60,000 nucleotides of DNA. Source: Tubulanus polymorphus (taxonomy: Eukaryota; Nemertea; Palaeonemertea; Tubulaniformes; Tubulanidae). Each line of letters starts with the position of its first letter. Within the stretch, counting starts at the first letter, position 1. The stretch lies in the NCBI RefSeq assembly GCF_964204645.1, contig NC_134033.1, positions 4,562,231 to 4,622,230 of the forward strand, written 5' to 3'. The notes beneath the pieces were generated by a model that had not been told where the DNA came from, made no database searches, and worked only from the letters and a program-made list of their open reading frames with translations. Of the stretch, positions 36,935 to 45,338 are shown in pieces. The translations under genes and the position numbers were made by a program.

Positions 36935-37276
36935 ATGGAGAGTAAACAAGTACACAATGAATTCTTAGATAGAATTAAAGATACCACAAATGTAAAATCT
37001 GTAGATTATAAATTCAAAAAGTTAACAGAATTAACAATTCACAAGAAATATTTAATTACAAATATTGTTACAGTTACTAACAAATATGGAGATAAATTAG
37101 TAATTCATTTAGAATATGAAGGATTAAAAGGAAATAAATATAAATTCAGAACTTATTTACCAGATAGATTTCATAGATTATCAAGTGAAGATCTAGAAGA
37201 ATTATGTTCTGGAGATTTCTATTTCGTATACAAAGGTAAGAATGAAAAAGGGCACCATGAAATAGATTTCGAATAA
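36935..37276 (+). CDS. Small protein with a probable OB-fold, possible ssDNA-binding protein
   Basis: The 113 residues are mostly beta-strand-like and charged: NIVTVTNKYGDKLVIHLEY, then FRTYLPDRFHRLS, then DFYFVYKGK. The pattern TKYG ... LPDRF ... F.Y.G recurs in small Polinton-associated proteins of invertebrates that have been suggested to bind single-stranded DNA. That role is inference and suits its place right after the polymerase. The start is preceded by TATAATAAATGG, the element's usual start context. It has no cysteines and no membrane segment. Confidence 0.55.
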   Translation: MESKQVHNEFLDRIKDTTNVKSVDYKFKKLTELTIHKKYLITNIVTVTNKYGDKLVIHLEYEGLKGNKYKFRTYLPDRFHRLSSEDLEELCSGDFYFVYKGKNEKGHHEIDFE

Positions 37277-37293
37277 GAAAATATGTAAAATAA

Positions 37294-38052
37294 ATGGCGG
37301 AATTAAAAGAATACAGAATATTTATAGATTCTAGAAGGCTTACAAATTATAAATCACATAATTTACTAGTACAATTAGACAGAGAATTTAAGAATTGTGT
37401 AGATTTAAAATTAGTAAATATAAGTTTATGTAATTCTTTTTACAATGTATCGGATAAGTCTATTGAACATAGAGTCTTTTTAATTCATGATAGAAATAAA
37501 AGTAAATGGTTTCATCTTTATCTTAAACCAGGATTATATAATTTAGAAACATTAGCTCGAGAAATTAATAGAAGAGCTCGGTTGAAAATGGGTGCACCTG
37601 CTGGATTTGGATTAAGACTGATTAAAAGTGATAGTTCTGATAAAATAAGAATAAAATTAGGTAATGAAGATCAACATCAATTTCTAGTTAAAAAACCCTT
37701 AGCTAAAATTTTAGGAATAACCCCAGATGTAAGGATACGCAATGCTGATGCTACACCAAATATAATGCCTTTTACACATTTTTATATTTATTGCAATTTA
37801 ATCGATCCTACAAAAACATTCGAAGCAACTAAAGATATAACTTGTAATTCTGGTTTACTAAACATTTTACCATTGAAGAATGTTAAAGAATTTGGAACGC
37901 AAATAAATTATAATTTAACAGAATGTGATTTCAAACCATGCATTCCTCGTTTTAATAATTTTAGATTAGAAATTAGAAATCATAATGGATACTTAATTGA
38001 TTTAAATAACTTTCCTGTAATTTATGAATTAGTTATAAGATGTAAAGAGTAA
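37294..38052 (+). CDS. Penton-like minor capsid protein (probable)
   Basis: The 252-residue protein is rich in beta structure. It opens with YRIFIDSRRLTNYKSHNLLV, a strand-turn-strand start, and has the segment LYLKPGLYNLETLAREIN (about 76-93), a motif (PGxY followed by an amphipathic helix) seen in proteins proposed as minor capsid or penton subunits of Polinton-type elements. Known for the group: a single-jelly-roll penton sits at capsid vertices beside the double-jelly-roll major capsid protein. Size and position fit. I cannot confirm the fold without a profile or structure comparison. No membrane segment is present. Confidence 0.5.
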   Translation: MAELKEYRIFIDSRRLTNYKSHNLLVQLDREFKNCVDLKLVNISLCNSFYNVSDKSIEHRVFLIHDRNKSKWFHLYLKPGLYNLETLAREINRRARLKMGAPAGFGLRLIKSDSSDKIRIKLGNEDQHQFLVKKPLAKILGITPDVRIRNADATPNIMPFTHFYIYCNLIDPTKTFEATKDITCNSGLLNILPLKNVKEFGTQINYNLTECDFKPCIPRFNNFRLEIRNHNGYLIDLNNFPVIYELVIRCKE

Positions 38053-38068
38053 TTTTTTCACTATATAA

Positions 38069-38410
38069 ATGAATATAACTGTTGGACCGAGTATATGTTT
38101 TGGGTTTGATTTTAAACATGGTAAAGAAATGAGAATTAAACTAAATGATGTAATTACTGATATAAAAAGTAAATCATTTAACAATGCATCAATGATTGAT
38201 AAAGAAAATTATAATATAGAAAAAGTAATTGATTTAATTAAATCACCTTTAGAATATTATGAATTAAATGAAGATGGAATTATTGATGATATTAAAAACA
38301 TATTATCCAAAATATATGATAATCATAAAACTAGTAATGAAATAAATGTTGAAATAATCATAAATAAGTTAACTAAATATTTTGATGATAGTAATTTTTT
38401 TGATAAATAA
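38069..38410 (+). CDS. Hypothetical 113-residue protein
   Basis: Not recognised. It is acidic and rich in Ile/Asn/Lys with predicted helices in the C-terminal half (EKVIDLIKSPLEYYELNEDG, EIIINKLTKYF). It has no cysteine pairs and no membrane segment. The start context is a T-tract followed by CTATATAAATG. The next gene starts directly after its stop codon. Confidence 0.7.
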   Translation: MNITVGPSICFGFDFKHGKEMRIKLNDVITDIKSKSFNNASMIDKENYNIEKVIDLIKSPLEYYELNEDGIIDDIKNILSKIYDNHKTSNEINVEIIINKLTKYFDDSNFFDK

Positions 38411-38632
38411 ATGAGTGATAATAAGTGGATAATAACTGGATTATATAATGGCGCATTACTATCAGTTGGAACTGTTGGTTATTCAATGGTATTAAAAAAA
38501 GTATTCAAAATGGGAAGTGTTAATGTTGATAGATTTGATATAAATGATATTTTAAAGTTAACATTAGCAGTTACTTTATCTAATTTAACTATTGATTATT
38601 TGGAAAAACAAAAATATATTCCTCCCATATAA
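38411..38632 (+). CDS. Small membrane protein (73 residues)
   Basis: It has a hydrophobic segment (about 8-27, ITGLYNGALLSVGTVGYSMV) and a second weaker one (about 48-62, LKLTLAVTLSNLTI), with a charged loop between. It starts at the ATG immediately after the TAA of the previous gene, inside GATAAATAAATG. It belongs to the run of small membrane proteins between the penton-like and major capsid genes. A virion membrane or entry-associated role is possible but is only inferred from position. Confidence 0.7.
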   Translation: MSDNKWIITGLYNGALLSVGTVGYSMVLKKVFKMGSVNVDRFDINDILKLTLAVTLSNLTIDYLEKQKYIPPI

Positions 38633-38656
38633 ATGCATAATTTTTTTGTTAAATAA

Positions 38657-39079
38657 ATGGCTTCTGCAATTATAACTATTATAGGATCGGCAATTGTTAA
38701 CGCTTTAGCATTTACTGGTGGTGGATATTTATTTAAACATATTGATAAAAATAGTTCATTAGGAGAACAAAGAAGACATAACTTAGCGTTAGAGAAATAC
38801 AATAAAGCTGCAGAAGAATATAGAGAAAAAAGACAAAACTATATGGATTACATCAATAAAGAATTATATGATCAGAAGATTTCACATAGAGATTTTCAAT
38901 CAGTTGATGATGCAATGAGTTTATATAACGCAGTAACAAATAAAGAAAAATTACATCTATACAAACCTAAATTATCAGATTATTATACCCCGAGTAAAGA
39001 ACAACAGAAATATGAAATAATTTGGATTTTAGGTGGAACAGTTATTGTTATATTTGTTGCTTATAAGTTTACTAATTAG
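38657..39079 (+). CDS. Membrane-anchored coiled-coil protein (140 residues)
   Basis: An N-terminal hydrophobic segment (4-26) is followed by a long charged helix (LALEKYNKAAEEYREKRQ ... YINKEL, about 43-75), a conserved-looking stretch (FQSVDDAMSLYN, LSDYYTPSKEQQKYE), and a C-terminal membrane segment (about 119-137). Proteins with the DxxYTPSxxQ stretch recur in invertebrate Polintons as uncharacterised products. It may span the membrane twice with the coiled coil between. Start context: a T-rich tract and GTTAAATAAATGG. Confidence 0.75.
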   Translation: MASAIITIIGSAIVNALAFTGGGYLFKHIDKNSSLGEQRRHNLALEKYNKAAEEYREKRQNYMDYINKELYDQKISHRDFQSVDDAMSLYNAVTNKEKLHLYKPKLSDYYTPSKEQQKYEIIWILGGTVIVIFVAYKFTN

Positions 39080-39098
39080 TAATTTTTATTCTAAATAA

Positions 39099-39533
39099 AT
39101 GGAAGATAAAGTTGATAGTATTGATATTATTCCTCATGATATAAATAAAACTAAATTAAAAACATATTTAGAAAAACAAATATTAGAATTTGAAAGTGAC
39201 TTAAAGATAAAAAAGAAAAAATATTTAAAAAGTAAAATTATATATTATTTGATTATAAGTGGTTCGGTTACAATTAGTTCTGTAATAACATTTCTAGCAA
39301 TATTTAGTCCATTAACACCTTTAGCTATATCAATTGGTGTATTAGGATTAAGTTCAAGTGTTTTAACTGGTATAAGTTCAAAATTAAATATAAAAAGTAA
39401 TAAAGAAAAAATCAAAACTAATATAAAAGAAATTAATAAATTAAAGAACACACTAGATTATATAATAAGTTTAAATGGTCATATAACAGTTGAAGAACAA
39501 GATAAATTATTAAAAGAATTAATAAATTATTAA
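39099..39533 (+). CDS. Two-helix membrane protein with a coiled-coil C-terminus (144 residues)
   Basis: A charged N-terminal helix (about 20-45) leads to two adjacent hydrophobic segments (about 47-68 and 72-92, SVTISSVITFLAIFSPLTPL onward). A basic helix (KEKIKTNIKEINKLKNTLDY) and the end SLNGHITVEEQDKLLKEL follow. It has no cysteine. It belongs to the membrane-protein run. The family is unnamed to my knowledge, and membrane remodelling or pore formation would be speculation. Start context: TTATTCTAAATAAATGG. Confidence 0.75.
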   Translation: MEDKVDSIDIIPHDINKTKLKTYLEKQILEFESDLKIKKKKYLKSKIIYYLIISGSVTISSVITFLAIFSPLTPLAISIGVLGLSSSVLTGISSKLNIKSNKEKIKTNIKEINKLKNTLDYIISLNGHITVEEQDKLLKELINY

Positions 39534-39549
39534 TTTTTTAATTATATAA

Positions 39550-40851
39550 ATGGGGTTTCCAAAAGCTTTCCAATATAATAAATCAATTAAATATAATGTT
39601 CCGGCAATAGATTTTAAGAAAAATATTACATATAAAAATATAGTTTTAAATTCATTAACTAATTTAGAAATTTATGTTAATGAATCACAGTTTTTTATTT
39701 CTAAAATGGAAAATATATTTAATACATATGAAGTTACTTTTACTCGAGATGAATATCATATATATAAAGTAAAATCTAATATGAAATATTGGCAGAATCA
39801 ATTAAATTTTGCTGTTTATTGTGCAACAACAGGATGTGGAATAAGTTGGAATGATCATTTAAATAACTTAGATAAAAATTTGAAGTATTCTGATTTAAAA
39901 TTAATTCACACAATATTTAGATTTCACACATATTTTCAAATCAGAATAATATTAAATGAATTAGAATGTCCTTTACCCGGGTCTAAATATTTTAAAGAAT
40001 TGGATAATAATATTAATATATCCAAGTTTTATAAAATATGTAATGAATTTAATATAAATATTAATTCCGATTTTAGAGCGCATGGTAAATTGCAAGGTGT
40101 TGGTGAAGAGTTTGAAATAAAAAGAATTGATTATATGCATAGAATTGGAGCTTATCATAATTATAAAATTGATAATAATAATGGTTGGGTTAATTTCATT
40201 TTAGAAAATGGTGAAGGTTTTACAAAATCAGGTATACAAAGAATAAATCAATCTATTAGAATTTATTTGATATGTATTTTAGGCGCTCAAGTTGAAACAA
40301 GATCCCAAATAATTGGAAATGATAACACTTCATTCGATGCGCAGAAACAGTTTAAAGTTTTATTTGAAGATTCCATACATGATGATAAAAATAGATCGAT
40401 TCCAGAAAACATTATAAGATATCAAAATTATTTAGATAAATCTCATGTAAGACTTAATTATTGTATAGGCCCTAATCTATTAATTATTTCTAATGATTTA
40501 GTATTGAAGATGGGAAACATAATTGGTTATAATAATATAATTAAAACTGCAACAATAAATAATTCATTTGGATTGAATGATATAAATAAAAAGATTATTA
40601 CTGCTCCAAAATTAATGGAAGGTGAAAAAAATAAAAAACACATTCAATCAACAGAAACTAAAACTAAGAATATTAAATTAAATAATGATTCTAAAATAAA
40701 AGATTACAATACATCAGAAAATATTAGAACTGATAAAATTCAACATGATATAATTAAACTAAATGATGATAATAAATCACATGAAAATACTAAATTAGCT
40801 ATAACTTGTATAGGAATTGTAATCGGAGGAATATTATATTTTAAATTTTAA
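39550..40851 (+). CDS. Conserved Polinton-type protein with C-terminal membrane anchor (433 residues)
   Basis: A soluble domain of about 320 residues contains the distinctive stretch LNFAVYCATTGCGISWNDHL (near 85-105) and LHTIFRFHTYFQIR-like helices, with LPGSKYF and NSDFRAHGK further on. A low-complexity Asn/Lys/Thr linker follows, then a single C-terminal membrane segment (about 414-433, IGIVIGGILYFKF). The layout of a long ectodomain or virion-interior domain with a tail anchor suggests a virion membrane protein, by inference. The CATTGCG stretch looks protease-like at first sight, but no His/Asp partners in adenain order were found. Start context: T-tract, TTATATAAATGG. Confidence 0.7.
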   Translation: MGFPKAFQYNKSIKYNVPAIDFKKNITYKNIVLNSLTNLEIYVNESQFFISKMENIFNTYEVTFTRDEYHIYKVKSNMKYWQNQLNFAVYCATTGCGISWNDHLNNLDKNLKYSDLKLIHTIFRFHTYFQIRIILNELECPLPGSKYFKELDNNINISKFYKICNEFNININSDFRAHGKLQGVGEEFEIKRIDYMHRIGAYHNYKIDNNNGWVNFILENGEGFTKSGIQRINQSIRIYLICILGAQVETRSQIIGNDNTSFDAQKQFKVLFEDSIHDDKNRSIPENIIRYQNYLDKSHVRLNYCIGPNLLIISNDLVLKMGNIIGYNNIIKTATINNSFGLNDINKKIITAPKLMEGEKNKKHIQSTETKTKNIKLNNDSKIKDYNTSENIRTDKIQHDIIKLNDDNKSHENTKLAITCIGIVIGGILYFKF

Positions 40852-40867
40852 TTTTTTTATTATGTAA

Positions 40868-41806
40868 ATGGATGTAGAAGGTGGAGAAGATTATGAAATG
40901 GGAGAAATGGGAAATGATAATGAAGGATATATTGATGATGATTATAATGATGCAGAAACTAATATTGATAATGATGATGAATCAGCATATAATTCTAATT
41001 TAGCAGATAGTGGTTCTAAAGGTCAATCAACAGATGAATTTGATAGAAGAACTAGATCGAGAATAAATCCTGAAAATGAAAATCCAGATTTAGTAAAACA
41101 AAATTTAGAATATAATGAATATATTTATAATTTCAAACCTATATTTGAAAAATCTGGATATGATATATATGCTAGAGGCGCCAGACTTTTAGTACAAGAA
41201 TTAAAATCTTTAGATGGTGAATATTATTATCGTTTGAAAGATGATTATTATATTGATATCTCTTATAAAAAACAAAACAAAATATTAGCAGAATCAACTT
41301 TGCTTAAGTCTGACTCATTACTATCTAGAATTAAAAGAATAAGAAATAGTAATGATATAGAAGATGTAACACAAGAAGAAATTATTAAAAATGAAAGAGT
41401 ATTTAAACAAAGAATTAATGAATTATTTGAAACAATCAATAATAATTTAGAACCAGAAACAACTTCTGAACAGAATATAACTTCCAAAACTAGTAAACTT
41501 AAATCAAACACTGAAGTTCAAACTGAAAAACTTTTACCGAATGGATTACTTGATGCAACAGATCAAGAAATAGAAGCTTTAAGAATGTTTTCTAAAAAAA
41601 CAATTAGAGAAATAATAAGTATACGAAATGATGCCGATAAAATTGCTCGCGAAAAACATATTAGATATAATAAAATTAAACCTTTAGAAAATAAATTATT
41701 TGACACCAGAAAAGAATTAGAACAATTAAAATTAGATAGAGAATTTAAAGTTATTGAAGAAATTGAATTTAAAAAAAAGAAATGCATATTTAGAAAAAGA
41801 AATTGA
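40868..41806 (+). CDS. Acidic and coiled-coil protein, likely N-terminal part of a frame-shifted larger protein
   Basis: The 312 residues start with a very acidic tail (Asp/Glu/Asn-rich, 1-60), then a globular part (YIYNFKPIFEKSGYDIYARG), then long coiled-coil helices to the end. The last 12 codons run out of frame after an A8 run at about 41770. From that run another frame continues the coiled coil and leads into membrane segments (41754-42329). I therefore read 40868-42329 as one gene split by a 1-base change in the homopolymer. An acidic N-terminus on a virion membrane protein could contact the basic capsid interior, which is speculation. Confidence 0.7.
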   Translation: MDVEGGEDYEMGEMGNDNEGYIDDDYNDAETNIDNDDESAYNSNLADSGSKGQSTDEFDRRTRSRINPENENPDLVKQNLEYNEYIYNFKPIFEKSGYDIYARGARLLVQELKSLDGEYYYRLKDDYYIDISYKKQNKILAESTLLKSDSLLSRIKRIRNSNDIEDVTQEEIIKNERVFKQRINELFETINNNLEPETTSEQNITSKTSKLKSNTEVQTEKLLPNGLLDATDQEIEALRMFSKKTIREIISIRNDADKIAREKHIRYNKIKPLENKLFDTRKELEQLKLDREFKVIEEIEFKKKKCIFRKRN

Positions 41807-42329
41807 TGATTTAGAATATAACATAGAATTTCAGAAAGAAAAAATGAAATTATTATTAAAATCATACGATTATTGTATCAATAGATTAAAAGTTGTTGTT
41901 AAAGAGTTAATACTAAAACCAAATTCTGACATATCATTGAAAGATAGAATAAAATTATTATTTAAGTTTGAAGGAATAACAGTTCTTTCAATTCTAACAG
42001 CTGTAACTATGTTATTTACAACAATTGGTTTAGCAATATCAAATGCTTTGAAATCTACTCCTACTCCAAATAAACCAGATAAACCTCCAGGTAATAATTC
42101 TATACAAGATAAAGTTAAAGATGGTTTAAAGAAATTAGCAAAATATTTATGGGAACTATCAAAGAAATCTGCTGCAGCACTACCAGGAGTTATTGCTTCA
42201 ATTGTTGGTTTTATATTGAAATCTGCAGGTAATATTCTTAACTTTGCTGCTGAACATATTATTTTATTTTTAATCACAGTTGTAAGTGCTATTATTTTTG
42301 GGTTAGTAAACATGATAAAAAATAAATAA
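41754..42329 (+). CDS. Membrane-active C-terminal part of the coiled-coil protein
   Basis: This frame has no proper ATG at its start and is best read as the continuation of the 40868 gene. After about 60 coiled-coil residues come a membrane segment (TVLSILTAVTMLFTTIGLAI), a Pro-rich spacer (STPTPNKPDKPPG), an amphipathic region (LKKLAKYLWELSKKSAAALP) and two more hydrophobic segments (GVIASIVGFILKSAGNIL, IILFLITVVSAIIFGLV). The order coiled coil, helix, PTPxxP spacer, LPG-containing hydrophobic pair recurs in uncharacterised invertebrate Polinton proteins. The stop TAA is followed by the start context of the capsid gene (TTTTTTGTTAAATAAATG). Confidence 0.65.
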   Translation: MKKLNLKKRNAYLEKEIDDLEYNIEFQKEKMKLLLKSYDYCINRLKVVVKELILKPNSDISLKDRIKLLFKFEGITVLSILTAVTMLFTTIGLAISNALKSTPTPNKPDKPPGNNSIQDKVKDGLKKLAKYLWELSKKSAAALPGVIASIVGFILKSAGNILNFAAEHIILFLITVVSAIIFGLVNMIKNK

Positions 42330-42349
42330 TTAATTTTTTTGTTAAATAA

Positions 42350-43597
42350 ATGAGTGGGAGTTATATAAATCCTTCTAAGATTTCTAGAATATCTAATGCT
42401 ATTAAAGCAGAAAGATCACATCATATAATTACTCATAACCCTTCAAATATTAATCCCGATGAAACTTTATACGTTAGAATTCCGAGATTAACACAAAATA
42501 CTTTTTATGTTCCAAACAGTATTTATTTATCAGCTGATATAAAAGTATCTCGTAATAATAATAATTATGTCGTTGATAATGTTGGAAGATATTTGATTAA
42601 AAAGTTAACAATAAAGATTGGTCCGGAAACAGTTTTCTCATTAGATGATTATAATTTATTTATGCATTATAAAGATTTATGGTTAACAAAAGAAAATAGA
42701 AATAATATGATATTTCAAGGCATCCAATCAGAAAACCAAAATAAATTAAGATCAGAAGCTAATAGCGCAATATTAACTAATGATGTAGATAAATTGATAA
42801 AAAGTATATATGGAAGCAAATATAAAATTCCATTAGACTTTGAATTGATAAATAATAATGCACCTTTATATAAATACGCAATTCAAGAAGATATTATATT
42901 TGAGATAACATTTGCTCCTGTAAATGAAATTGTAATATCTAGCGTTAATAAAGATATGAGTTATAAATTATCGAATATATGTTTAGAATATAACACAGTA
43001 ACTAATGAAAATATTGCTAGCACAATTCAAACTCAATACAATCAAGGATTTTCATTATTATATGATTATATTGATAAATTTAAAACTGTAACTATTAATG
43101 CAAATGATGAAATAATAAATGAGAATATTAACTTTCCTAGAAGATCTATTAAAGGTATATTAATATTTTTTACTATTGGAACATATACTAATGGTGCAAT
43201 AAATGTTGACAATTATTATAATCCTGAAATAACAAAAGTAGAAATAACTATTGAAGGAATAGCGAATAAAATATTTTGTCAAGGAATGAGAATGATAGAT
43301 CAATGGGTAGAAATTAAAAAACATTTTATGAATGAAAAAGTAAAATCATTTGAAAATTGTAACATTAATCAAATTGACTATTATACCGGTAATAAATTTG
43401 CATTATGGTTAGATTTTAGAACAACTGAAGATAATTCATTACATGGTTCTGGAAAAAAACTACAAAACACTAAAGATGGAATACAATTATTCATGACAAA
43501 GAAAAAGGGAATCAAAAATTTTAAAATGCACATTTATATTATATCTGACGCGCAATTAAATATTATAAATTCACAATTAGATAGTGTTATGTATTAA
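42350..43597 (+). CDS. Major capsid protein, double jelly-roll type
   Basis: Length (415 residues) and conserved stretches fit the Polinton major capsid protein. An N-terminal strand block (ETLYVRIPRLTQNTFYVPNS) is followed by NPEITKVEITIEGIANKIFC (291-310), FALWLDFRTTEDNSLHGSGK (350-369) and a C-terminal MHIYIISDAQLNI (393-405). The LDxRxxxDxxLHGSG motif and the final DAQLxI strand are the most telling. In the family the protein forms pseudo-hexameric trimers that tile an icosahedral capsid. The frame is intact. It sits at the end of the membrane-protein cluster with the usual T-tract and GTTAAATAAATG start context. Confidence 0.88.
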   Translation: MSGSYINPSKISRISNAIKAERSHHIITHNPSNINPDETLYVRIPRLTQNTFYVPNSIYLSADIKVSRNNNNYVVDNVGRYLIKKLTIKIGPETVFSLDDYNLFMHYKDLWLTKENRNNMIFQGIQSENQNKLRSEANSAILTNDVDKLIKSIYGSKYKIPLDFELINNNAPLYKYAIQEDIIFEITFAPVNEIVISSVNKDMSYKLSNICLEYNTVTNENIASTIQTQYNQGFSLLYDYIDKFKTVTINANDEIINENINFPRRSIKGILIFFTIGTYTNGAINVDNYYNPEITKVEITIEGIANKIFCQGMRMIDQWVEIKKHFMNEKVKSFENCNINQIDYYTGNKFALWLDFRTTEDNSLHGSGKKLQNTKDGIQLFMTKKKGIKNFKMHIYIISDAQLNIINSQLDSVMY

Positions 43598-43629
43598 AAT
43601 TTTAACTTTAATAAAAATGTATATAATAA

Positions 43630-44571
43630 ATGGAAGGAGGTAAAGTATATAAACATATTCCATACATCGATACACATGAAAATAATGATGGTTTATATTA
43701 TGTAATACCTTGTAATATAGCTTTGATATTTGATCCTATTTTTAAAAATTATAAAACTAAACTGATAGAAATCAATAATAATAAAAGTGGTGTTGTTAAT
43801 GATAGTGTAATTGATAATAATGTAATACCTACTACACCTGTAATACCTACTACTACATCTGTAATACCTACTACTACATCTGTAATACCTACTACTACAT
43901 CTAATAACGTAATACCTACTACATCTGTAATACCTACTACATCTAATAACGTAATACCTTCTACATCTAATAATAAAATAATATTAGATGTTAGTGAAAA
44001 TAGAAATTATTGTGGTTATTGTAATGGTGAATTTTCAAACGCTCCATCAAATTGGAATAAACATATGAATACAAATTCACATATTACTAATGTTATAGAA
44101 CGTGTTGGTTTAAGAGAATTTATAGAACACCCATTTAGATATGTTACAAAGTTTGTTTCAAATAAAAAAGTAAATGGTGAAAAAATATATGAAGATTTAT
44201 TATTAGCAACACCTAATAAAGATGAATTAGATTTAACTGATGCTAATGAAATATTAGGATCAAACACTGTAAATGAAATATTAGGATCAAACACTAATAA
44301 AGATGATAATGAAAATGATGCCATACACCCACATGATGATATAGTTACAGTTAAACATATTTATATTAAAGATTCTATGAAACATAAAGAAGAAACTATT
44401 GATGATATGATAAAAAGGATCAATAAGCGTAACAATGAAACAACTATTGGTGGTGTGGTAAAAAAGGCGAAAAAGGTGAAAAAAAATTATAAAGATGTTG
44501 AAGAAGATACGGTAGAGTATTTGAATATGTTGTTAGCGTCTGATAGTGAAAGTGATTCAGAAATTGAATAA
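43630..44571 (+). CDS. Zinc-finger protein with VIPTT repeats (313 residues)
   Basis: The N-terminal domain (1-60) is not recognised. Residues about 70-115 are a repetitive linker of VIPTT(T)S units, encoded by a tandem DNA repeat. A C2H2-like finger follows (NYCGYCNGEFSNAPSNWNKH, C-x2-C ... H-x5-H near 128-150). The C-terminal part has a duplicated ANEILGSNT/VNEILGSNT pair, a basic nuclear-localisation-like stretch (VVKKAKKVKKNYK) and an acidic Ser/Asp end. Together these suggest a nuclear nucleic-acid-binding protein. It is the last gene of the rightward block. Confidence 0.75.
   Translation: MEGGKVYKHIPYIDTHENNDGLYYVIPCNIALIFDPIFKNYKTKLIEINNNKSGVVNDSVIDNNVIPTTPVIPTTTSVIPTTTSVIPTTTSNNVIPTTSVIPTTSNNVIPSTSNNKIILDVSENRNYCGYCNGEFSNAPSNWNKHMNTNSHITNVIERVGLREFIEHPFRYVTKFVSNKKVNGEKIYEDLLLATPNKDELDLTDANEILGSNTVNEILGSNTNKDDNENDAIHPHDDIVTVKHIYIKDSMKHKEETIDDMIKRINKRNNETTIGGVVKKAKKVKKNYKDVEEDTVEYLNMLLASDSESDSEIE
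43829..43965 (+). repeat. In-frame minisatellite encoding VIPTT(T)S units
   Basis: Units of about 18-30 bases with the core GTAATACCTACTAC recur at least seven times within the coding sequence of the 313-residue protein. All unit lengths keep the frame, so expansion or contraction is tolerated by the protein. Confidence 0.9.
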
Positions 44572-44726
44572 TAAAGGTTGAAAATTGTATAAAATAATAG
44601 TAAATAAAAAAAGGGTTTTAATTATTTAAGGTATCTAATAGGGTATCAGGTATTAGGGTATCAGGTATTAGGGTATCAGGTATTAGGGTATATAATAGGG
44701 TATCTAATACATAGGTATACAAATAG
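44572..44726. repeat. Convergent intergenic spacer with a 15-bp minisatellite
   Basis: The spacer between the two convergent gene blocks contains GGGTATCAGGTATTA repeated three times (about 44640-44685), with degenerate units on both sides (GGTATCTAATA, AGGGTATATAATA). It probably serves 3' ends of the last gene on each strand; AATAAA-like signals occur nearby on the plus strand (44600-44610). No coding frame. Confidence 0.85.
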
Positions 44727-45338
44727 TTATTTTATAAATTTATATTCATAAGGAAATTGTAATCTCAGTAATAATTTTGAACCTTTATTATTTTTTAATT
44801 TATTCATATATTCATCATGTAATTCAGGAGGTATAATTTGATTTTCTTCCAATGATTGTTGCATAGATTTTCTATCTTTGTTGTAGAATAAAACTAGAAA
44901 TCTTATATTCTCTCTAAAATCTTTAACAATTGAATTATATTTCTGATTTAAAACCCATGTTGTTATCCCAAAATGTCTACCAGAGAAAGCTAAATAACAT
45001 AACTCACTTTCTCTAATTTTAGAATCATGTAAATTTGCGCAATCATCGATAATAAATAATGTATTAGATCCTTTATAAATATCTAATACAATTTTTATAC
45101 AATTATCTAAATTTTCTTTTACTGTTTTAGGGTCTAATATAATAAACTTTTTTATCTTAACTATATCTCTATTATATGTTTTATTCGTTTCATATGTAGG
45201 ACAGAATAATATTATATTATCAAAATGATTTTTATAAATAGTTTCTAACAAATCTAATATGAAATGTGTTTTACCACAATTTGTAACTCCAATAACTAAC
45301 ATATTATGTGGTTCAAATATAAATAAATCTTTATTCAT
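44727..45338 (-). CDS. DNA-packaging ATPase, FtsK/HerA (A32-like) type
   Basis: The 203-residue ATPase has Walker A G17-V-T-N-C-G-K-T24, Walker B L94-F-I-I-D-D99 and a downstream sensor-like N131-Q132 in WVLNQKY. Size and motif spacing fit the packaging ATPases of Polintons, virophages and large DNA viruses, which pump the genome into the capsid. Its start codon overlaps the stop region of the upstream integrase by 8 bases, so the two may be co-transcribed. The frame is intact. Confidence 0.9.
   Translation of the reverse strand: MNKDLFIFEPHNMLVIGVTNCGKTHFILDLLETIYKNHFDNIILFCPTYETNKTYNRDIVKIKKFIILDPKTVKENLDNCIKIVLDIYKGSNTLFIIDDCANLHDSKIRESELCYLAFSGRHFGITTWVLNQKYNSIVKDFRENIRFLVLFYNKDRKSMQQSLEENQIIPPELHDEYMNKLKNNKGSKLLLRLQFPYEYKFIK

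Noticed and set aside
39800-39860. CATTGCG stretch as a cysteine protease active site
   Set aside because: The His and Asp/Gln partners expected for adenain-like enzymes are not seen in the right order.
41760-41790. Programmed -1 ribosomal frameshift at TTTAAAAAAAAG
   Set aside because: The downstream frame requires a +1 (or -2) change, and an indel in an A run is simpler.
41870-42313. Long minus-strand frame opposite the membrane coiled-coil gene
   Set aside because: It is a mirror of the real gene with no start context. All strongly supported genes in that block read rightward.
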